Source of the DNA: CAYLNM01 sp964385045
Lineage (GTDB): Bacteria > Planctomycetota > Phycisphaerae > Phycisphaerales > SM1A02
DNA length: 5,660 nt
Assembly: GCA_964385045.1 (NCBI GenBank)
Contig: CAYLNM010000217.1
Coordinates: forward strand, 1-5,660
Direction: 5' to 3'
Each line of letters opens with the position of its first letter. The first letter of the stretch is position 1. A program made the translations under genes and the position numbers. Below the pieces are notes generated by a model. The model worked only from the letters and a program-made list of their open reading frames with translations. It did not search any database and was not told the origin of the DNA. Below are positions 1 through 3,542 of this stretch, piece after piece.

Positions 1-1
1 G

Positions 2-94
2 GGGCGGTGGGTGGCATACCTCGACGCCGCCGGCGACCTCCAGCGGATCGAGCGGTCGACCGTGGCCGCGGATCGGCCGTCCGCCGTGCCGTGA
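2..94 (+). CDS. C-terminal end of an unidentified protein (5' end outside the window)
   Basis: The frame starting at base 2 is open from the window edge to a TGA at 92-94 and gives 30 residues, including WVAYLDAAGDLQRIERS, ending in ...SAVP. 28 of the 30 codons end in G or C, the same bias as the confident genes nearby, and the residue mix looks like a normal soluble tail. Coding is therefore likely, but the piece is too short to assign a family. The stop lies 108 bases upstream of mqnA, on the same strand. The two could share a transcript, although the gap contains a direct repeat and a possible promoter. Confidence 0.55.
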   Translation, partial: GRWVAYLDAAGDLQRIERSTVAADRPSAVP

Positions 95-118
95 ACCGCG
101 GCGCGTGGCCCGCGACCC

Positions 119-165
119 GCGGCGGCCCAGCACCGGCGGCTTGGCAGCGGCGGCCCAGCACCGGC
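119..165. repeat. 19-bp perfect direct repeat, two copies 28 bp apart
   Basis: The 19-mer GCGGCGGCCCAGCACCGGC occurs at 119-137 and again, without mismatch, at 147-165. A 9-base spacer separates the copies. The pair lies in the gap between the upstream partial gene and mqnA, just upstream of the putative mqnA promoter. It could be a regulator-binding pair or a small local duplication; the sequence alone does not decide. Confidence 0.7.
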
Positions 166-190
166 TGTCCGTCCGGCCCGGGGCCCGGCG

Positions 191-196
191 TACGAT
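191..196 (+). promoter_or_regulatory. Possible -10 box of a leaderless mqnA promoter
   Basis: TACGAT fits the TANNNT pattern of a -10 element. It ends six bases before the mqnA ATG, so transcription would begin at or next to the start codon. No Shine-Dalgarno-like purine run lies in the 20 bases before the ATG, which agrees with a leaderless message. The -35 region is unconvincing (TGTCCG at 166-171 with a 19-base spacer is the nearest match). This is inferred from pattern and position only. Confidence 0.35.
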
Positions 197-202
197 CCCG
201 CG

Positions 203-1153
203 ATGACCGACGACGCCTCCGCACCGCCGCCCGCCCCGGGTGACGACCACCGCCGCCCCGTCCTCGCCTCGCCCGCCGACGGCGGCGACGAGCTGGTCCG
301 CCTCGGCGTCGTCAGCTTCGTCAACACGCTGCCCCTCGTCGCGGGGCTCGACGGCTGCGAGGACCTCGAGGTGCGGCCCTCGGTGCCGAGCCTGCTGCTC
401 GACCGCCTCGTCTCCGGCGAGGCCGACGTCGCCCTCTGCTCGAGCATCGACTACCAGCGGGCGCCCGGTCCGCTCGTCGTCCTGCCGGTGGGGCGGCTCG
501 GCTGCGACGGGCCGACCCTGACCGTGCGGCTCTACAGCCAGCGGCCGATCGGGGCGATCGACGTCGTCCACTGCGACACCGACTCGCACACCTCGGTGGC
601 CCTGCTGCGGATCCTCCTGCAGGAGCAGTTCGGCATCGCCCCGCGGCTCATCGACTACCACGCCCGCGAGCACGTGGCCGAGGCCCGGCCCGTCGACTGG
701 CCGGACGCGATGCTGCTGATCGGCGACAAGGTCGTGACCGACTCGCCGCCCGCGGTGCGGTACCCGCACCAGCTCGACCTCGGGGCGGCCTGGCACGAGC
801 TCACCGGCCTGCCGTTCACCTTCGCGGCGTGGGTCGCCCGGGCGGGCGCGGACCCCGCCCGGCTCGACGTGGCGGCCGCGGTGCTCGACCGCCAGCGGCG
901 GAAGAACCGCCCGCTGCTCGACCGGCTGATCCACGATCGGGTCGTCCCGCGCGGCTGGCCGGCCGACCTCGCCCGCGAGTACCTCGGTGAGCGGCTGCGG
1001 TACGAGTGGGACGAGGCGGCGGCCGAGGGGCTGCGGCGCTTCTGGGAGCTGGCCGCGGGGCACGGGCTGATCGAGGGGGTGCGGCCGCTGCGGGTGCACC
1101 GGATGGCCGCGGTGCCGGGGCTGGGGCCTGCGGACGCGACGAGCGCGGGCTGA
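203..1153 (+). CDS. mqnA: Chorismate dehydratase (menaquinone synthesis, futalosine pathway)
   Basis: This cytoplasmic enzyme converts chorismate to 3-[(1-carboxyvinyl)oxy]benzoate, the first step of the futalosine route to menaquinone. The 316-residue product matches the MqnA/MqnD periplasmic-binding-protein-like fold along most of its length. Visible blocks are LGVVSFVNTLPLVAGL (about 34-49), the ADVALCSSIDY block (74-84), a VRLYSQRPI block (108-116), DTDSHTSVALLRILL (125-139), MLLIGDKVV (170-178), DLGAAWHELTGLPFTFAAW (192-210), and a C-terminal YLGERLRYEW...GLRRFWELA helix region (260-284). These correspond in order to the family's usual SYxNxxPL, SRTSVALLR-type, LLIGD and DLGxxWxxLTGLPF blocks. 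About 33 residues of Asp/Pro/Ala-rich sequence precede the core. No in-frame ATG or GTG sits closer to the core, so the ATG at 203 is the natural start. No other mqn genes are in the window. Substrate assignment rests on family resemblance; a sister periplasmic-binding-like enzyme is the main alternative. Confidence 0.9.
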   Translation: MTDDASAPPPAPGDDHRRPVLASPADGGDELVRLGVVSFVNTLPLVAGLDGCEDLEVRPSVPSLLLDRLVSGEADVALCSSIDYQRAPGPLVVLPVGRLGCDGPTLTVRLYSQRPIGAIDVVHCDTDSHTSVALLRILLQEQFGIAPRLIDYHAREHVAEARPVDWPDAMLLIGDKVVTDSPPAVRYPHQLDLGAAWHELTGLPFTFAAWVARAGADPARLDVAAAVLDRQRRKNRPLLDRLIHDRVVPRGWPADLAREYLGERLRYEWDEAAAEGLRRFWELAAGHGLIEGVRPLRVHRMAAVPGLGPADATSAG

Positions 1154-1392
1154 CGGTCACGGTGGCAACGGGACCAGGGACACCCACCCGGTGGCGGCGA
1201 TGGCGTGCCGGACTCGGTGGCGATCCGGCCCGAGGGGTTCGGCGTGGCGGCTTCTCATGCTGCAGGGGGATCCGTCTCCTTCGCCGAGAGGAAGGCCGGC
1301 GGCGGTGCGGTGGAAAGCTGGAGTGAGTGGAGAAGCCAGGCAAATGGTGGTTCACGAGATTCCAACCGCCGGGGCGACGCACGCGCTCCACA

Positions 1393-1430
1393 AGGATGCG
1401 CGATTGCGTTAGTCTTGAGGGATGTATGTG
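1393..1430 (+). promoter_or_regulatory. Candidate promoter region for the PEP-CTERM-type gene
   Basis: Two overlapping readings are possible. One is sigma-70-like: TTGCGT at 1404-1409 and TATGTG at 1425-1430, with a 15-base spacer that is shorter than ideal. The other is sigma-54-like: GG at 1394-1395 and GC at 1406-1407 with exactly ten bases between them, and a perfect TTGC at 1404-1407, but a poor match around the -24 element. Either would give a leader of roughly 80-100 bases. Both matches are weak and could be chance. Confidence 0.25.
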
Positions 1431-1500
1431 CCGGGGTTCCTCTGGCGAGACGCGTCTGACGAATTCGGGGCGTCACCTCAGGCACGCTCACGCATCTGAA

Positions 1501-1506
1501 GAGGAG
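1501..1506 (+). promoter_or_regulatory. Ribosome binding site of the PEP-CTERM-type gene
   Basis: GAGGAG lies 11 bases before the ATG at 1518, and a further purine-rich run, AGAAGAAG, fills part of the gap. This supports the ATG at 1518 over the in-frame ATG four codons later. The clear site contrasts with mqnA and the YcxB-like gene, which have none. Confidence 0.6.
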
Positions 1507-1517
1507 TAGAAGAAGAC

Positions 1518-2264
1518 ATGAACCGTTCCATGACTGCCGCGCTTGCGGCGACTGCTGCCCTCGGGGTGGCCGGACTCGCGTCGGCGACCAGCGTCACGGC
1601 CACGCTCGACGGTTTCGACATCAGGTTCTTCGAGGTCCCGACTGAGAATCCCGCGTTCGACCCCCCTGGCGCTGGCACGCTCGAGTTCACCGTCGACGAC
1701 GCTGGCGGACTCCCGCTCGGCACCGACATGGTGGCCTTCTGCATCGAGCTCGGCGAGGGAGGGCTCAACGCGCCGAACACGACGTTCACCGCCTTCCAAG
1801 GCGAGAGCATCGCGGATAATGGACTGCCGAATCAGGGGCCGTCCGCTCCGGAGCTGACGGGCTCGCACGTCTCGGCGCTGTCGTGGCTCTTCGACAACCA
1901 CTTCCAGGCGGCGAAGGACGGTGGTCTGGACGGGTGGGCGTTCCAGCTCGCGATCTGGGAGATCGTGTACGAGACGGAGACCACGTTCAGCGTCACCGAG
2001 AACGACGGTGACTTCTGGGCGGCCGACCCGAACAACAACAGCAGCGGTGATCAGGTCGACGCGATCGAGCGGGCCAACGACTGGTTCAGCAGCGCGAGTT
2101 TCGGTGACATCACCACCTGGGACATCAACGACGATCTCCTGCTTCTCAGCAATGATGGCGTGCAGGACATCATCACCCTGATCCCGCTCCCCGCGCCGGT
2201 CTTCATGGGCCTCGCGGGCCTCGCGGGCGCGATCGTCGCCCGTCGGCGGCTGCGTCAGGCCTGA
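1518..2264 (+). CDS. Exported protein with VPLPA/PEP-CTERM-type sorting tail and possible internal thioester
   Basis: The 248-residue product has a signal peptide: MNRSM, a hydrophobic Ala/Leu core, and a probable cut after A21-S22-A23. The C-terminus (about 222-248) is IPLPAPVFMGLAGLAGAIV followed by ARRRLRQA. That is a PLPA-type motif, one membrane helix and an Arg-rich end, the layout of PEP-CTERM/VPLPA-CTERM sorting signals handled by exosortases, so the mature protein is probably released to or displayed on the outer surface. The middle is acidic and rich in Asp/Asn/Thr. It holds AFCIEL (73-78) with Cys75, the only cysteine, and GWAFQLAIWEIVYE (139-152) with Gln143. Cys plus (T/F)QxAIW resembles the Cys-Gln thioester pair of TQXA/thioester-domain surface proteins; this function is an inference. 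6 of the first 20 codons end in A/T, against 2 in mqnA and 1 in dxs. No exosortase is in the window. The sorting signal is fairly sure; the molecular role is unknown. Confidence 0.85.
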   Translation: MNRSMTAALAATAALGVAGLASATSVTATLDGFDIRFFEVPTENPAFDPPGAGTLEFTVDDAGGLPLGTDMVAFCIELGEGGLNAPNTTFTAFQGESIADNGLPNQGPSAPELTGSHVSALSWLFDNHFQAAKDGGLDGWAFQLAIWEIVYETETTFSVTENDGDFWAADPNNNSSGDQVDAIERANDWFSSASFGDITTWDINDDLLLLSNDGVQDIITLIPLPAPVFMGLAGLAGAIVARRRLRQA

Positions 2265-2296
2265 TCGGACGCCACGTCTGATCCCGATCGATCGCG

Positions 2297-2326
2297 GCGG
2301 GGCCGTCTCTTCGGAGGCGGCCCCGC
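2297..2326 (+). terminator. Hairpin terminator with C(UUCG)G tetraloop after the PEP-CTERM-type gene
   Basis: GCGGGGCCG (2297-2305) pairs with CGGCCCCGC (2318-2326). The stem continues inward through one G-U wobble and CTC/GAG to a TTCG loop at 2310-2313, for 13 pairs in total closed by C-G. C(UUCG)G is an exceptionally stable RNA loop. The hairpin starts 32 bases after the stop codon at 2264. It is followed by TGTGCGTCG rather than a U run, so it may act as a non-canonical terminator or as a 3'-end stabiliser. Confidence 0.7.
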
Positions 2327-2410
2327 TGTGCGTCGTGGCCCGCGATGGCCGGCGTACCGCCCGGGCCCCCGGGGCACGGCGTCCCGCGTCGACCCCGGCC
2401 CGTCCACGGC

Positions 2411-2947
2411 TCACCCCCGCCGCCGCTCCGCCTCCAGCTCCTCGTGCCGCTGCAGCAGCGTCTCGAGCGCCGCCCGCCGCTCGCCGCTCGGCACCGCCCG
2501 CCAGGGGATCGGGATCACCTCGCCGTCGCGGCCGACGACGACCGCCCACTCGGCGTCCCGCTCGATCTCCGCGAGCTGCCGCCACTCGATCCGCCGCGAT
2601 CGTCCGCCGGCCCGGCTCGTGACGCCGAGGTCGTCGATCGTCACCTCGATCTCCGCGACCTCGCCCGCCGCCTCGTGCCGCTCGGCGAGGGCGGTCAGCC
2701 GCCGCTTGAGCCCGGCTCGCCGGACCCGCGGGAAGAAGAACAGCGTCAGCCCCGCGATGGCCGCCCCGAAGGCCAGCCGGTGCAGCACGGGCCAGTGCCC
2801 GAGGACGAGGACCGCGATGCCGGCGGCGGCGATCGCGATCACGATCGTGCCGTCTCGCCAGAGGAACCGCGGGGACATCCGCTCGTCCAGCATGCGGAGG
2901 TTGAAGCGGAGCAGCTCGGCGGCGGTGGCGGTGTAGCGAATGGTCAC
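2411..2947 (-). CDS. YcxB-like membrane protein
   Basis: The product has 178 residues. The N-terminal TIRYTATAAELLRFNL segment (2-17) resembles the beta-strand and helix that open YcxB-family proteins. Two hydrophobic helices follow (about 34-50 and 55-72), then a basic stretch (74-83). The soluble C-terminal domain (about 98-166) has the family order: EVTIDDLGVTSR strand, RRIEWRQLAEI (the usual W-x-x-I/L position), a short strand AVVVGRDGEVIPIPWRAV, and a helix rich in Glu/Arg/Leu. The YcxB family has no established reaction; a role at the cytoplasmic membrane is all that can be said. The start is a GTG at 2945-2947, chosen because the family N-terminus begins there. No clear Shine-Dalgarno sequence precedes it. 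The gene is divergent from the TMEM220-like gene with a 196-base gap. The strand assignment rests on the family match, since long open frames also exist opposite it. Confidence 0.72.
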   Translation of the reverse strand: MTIRYTATAAELLRFNLRMLDERMSPRFLWRDGTIVIAIAAAGIAVLVLGHWPVLHRLAFGAAIAGLTLFFFPRVRRAGLKRRLTALAERHEAAGEVAEIEVTIDDLGVTSRAGGRSRRIEWRQLAEIERDAEWAVVVGRDGEVIPIPWRAVPSGERRAALETLLQRHEELEAERRRG

Positions 2948-3000
2948 GGGAGGCGATCCGGGGAGAGGTGCGGCATGACCTTACCGACCGAGCCGTCGCG

Positions 3001-3024
3001 GCGAGGCGGCGAGGCGGCGAGGCA
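3001..3024. repeat. Three tandem 8-bp units in the divergent intergenic gap
   Basis: GCGAGGCG occurs at 3001-3008 and 3009-3016, with a third copy (GCGAGGCA, one mismatch) at 3017-3024. It sits between the divergently read YcxB-like and TMEM220-like genes. It is probably a slippage-prone simple repeat, although a position between two promoters could affect spacing of regulatory sites. Confidence 0.65.
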
Positions 3025-3129
3025 GCGGCGGTCGTCACCGCGGCCCCGGCGACGGCGACCCGCCCGGCACGGCTCCGGTCCGGCGACGTCCGTCTTGACC
3101 GGCGCCGCCGCCCCCGGGAGCATGGCAGC

Positions 3130-3135
3130 GGAGGG
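3130..3135 (+). promoter_or_regulatory. Ribosome binding site of the TMEM220-like gene
   Basis: GGAGGG lies eight bases upstream of the ATG at 3144, an ideal spacing that fixes this start. A TTGACC at 3095-3100 could be a -35 element, but only a poor -10 (GAGCAT, 3118-3123) stands at the right distance. Confidence 0.7.
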
Positions 3136-3143
3136 ACGAGACC

Positions 3144-3509
3144 ATGGCCCGACTCATCGCCGGCGTGCTCTTCGCGCTGCTCTTCGCCGTCGCCGCCTGG
3201 GTGCAGCGCGACGACCCCGACGGCGAGACGACGTTCTGGATCGCCGCCTACGCCGCCGTCGCGGTCCTGAGCCTGATGTTCGCGTTCCGGATGCTGCCGC
3301 GGGTGTTCGCGTGGCCGGTCGCCCTTGCGGCCCTCACGGGCGCCGCCGGCGTGGCCCTGCAGTTCTCGCAGACGGGCGAGCCGTGGAACCCGCCGGATCA
3401 GTTCCTCGCGGAGGAAGCCCGCGAGGCGGGGGGGCTCGCCCTCGCCGGCGTGTGGCTCATCGTCGCCGGGGCGATCCCGCGGCGTCACCGCGAGCCGTCC
3501 GCCGGCTGA
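3144..3509 (+). CDS. TMEM220-like four-helix membrane protein
   Basis: This small integral membrane protein of 121 residues has four predicted helices at about 4-19, 31-50, 55-73 and 96-111. Its pattern matches the transmembrane protein 220 family. Helix 1 runs into VQRDDPDGE (20-28), the family's VQxNDPD-type signature, followed by a WIAAY block (32-36). Before the last helix comes EEAREAGGLALAGVW (90-104), the family's E-E-x-R-E-x-x-G-L block. The end is basic (RRHR, 113-116), as expected for a cytoplasmic tail. The length is typical of bacterial members. The family occurs in bacteria and animals and has no proven biochemical role that I know of. It is convergent with dxs, with only 33 bases between the stops, and divergent from the YcxB-like gene, so it is probably transcribed alone. 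Confidence 0.82.
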   Translation: MARLIAGVLFALLFAVAAWVQRDDPDGETTFWIAAYAAVAVLSLMFAFRMLPRVFAWPVALAALTGAAGVALQFSQTGEPWNPPDQFLAEEAREAGGLALAGVWLIVAGAIPRRHREPSAG

Positions 3510-3523
3510 CCGCGCTGCAACCC

Positions 3524-3542
3524 GCCGGCCGTACGGGCCGGC
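3524..3542. terminator. Probable bidirectional hairpin between convergent genes
   Basis: GCCGGCC (3524-3530) and GGCCGGC (3536-3542) form a seven-pair GC stem with a five-base loop. It fills the gap between the TMEM220-like stop (3509) and the dxs stop (3543-3545, read on the minus strand). The symmetry and placement suit a terminator used from both sides. No T tract follows on either strand, so intrinsic termination would be non-canonical. Confidence 0.5.

Larger units (their letters stand above)
1154..1517. other. 364-base gene-free stretch: probable promoter and leader of the PEP-CTERM-type gene
   Basis: No convincing gene is seen on either strand; the short open frames here lack family resemblance and consistent third-position bias. 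From about 1280 onward the DNA is visibly less GC-rich than its surroundings. It contains candidate promoter elements near 1393-1430, a perfect 10-bp palindrome AGACGCGTCT at 1448-1457, and short complementary arms: GTGCC 1428-1432 with GGCAC 1481-1485, and TGACG 1457-1461 with CGTCA 1471-1475. The arms could make the leader fold. No clear terminator follows mqnA. Confidence 0.5.

Noticed and set aside
1245..1261. TGGCGGC...CATGCT as a sigma-54 promoter.
   Set aside because: The GG and GC are separated by 11 bases instead of the required 10.
1205..1459. Short plus- and minus-strand open frames in the mqnA to PEP-CTERM-type gap.
   Set aside because: There is no ribosome binding site, no family resemblance and no consistent third-position bias. 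The region reads better as regulatory DNA.
2207..2225. 9-bp tandem repeat at the end of the PEP-CTERM-type gene.
   Set aside because: It simply encodes the GLAGLAG part of the membrane helix, so protein constraint explains it.
2359..2375. GC-rich inverted repeat as a terminator for the YcxB-like gene.
   Set aside because: Only four pairs form before a G-G clash, so the stem is too weak and too likely by chance.
1488..3488. A 666-codon open frame on the minus strand.
   Set aside because: It crosses antisense to the PEP-CTERM-type gene and the TMEM220-like gene and overlaps the YcxB-like gene in another frame. Its translation is low-complexity Arg/Gly/Ala/Pro. Stops are rare by chance in DNA this GC-rich.
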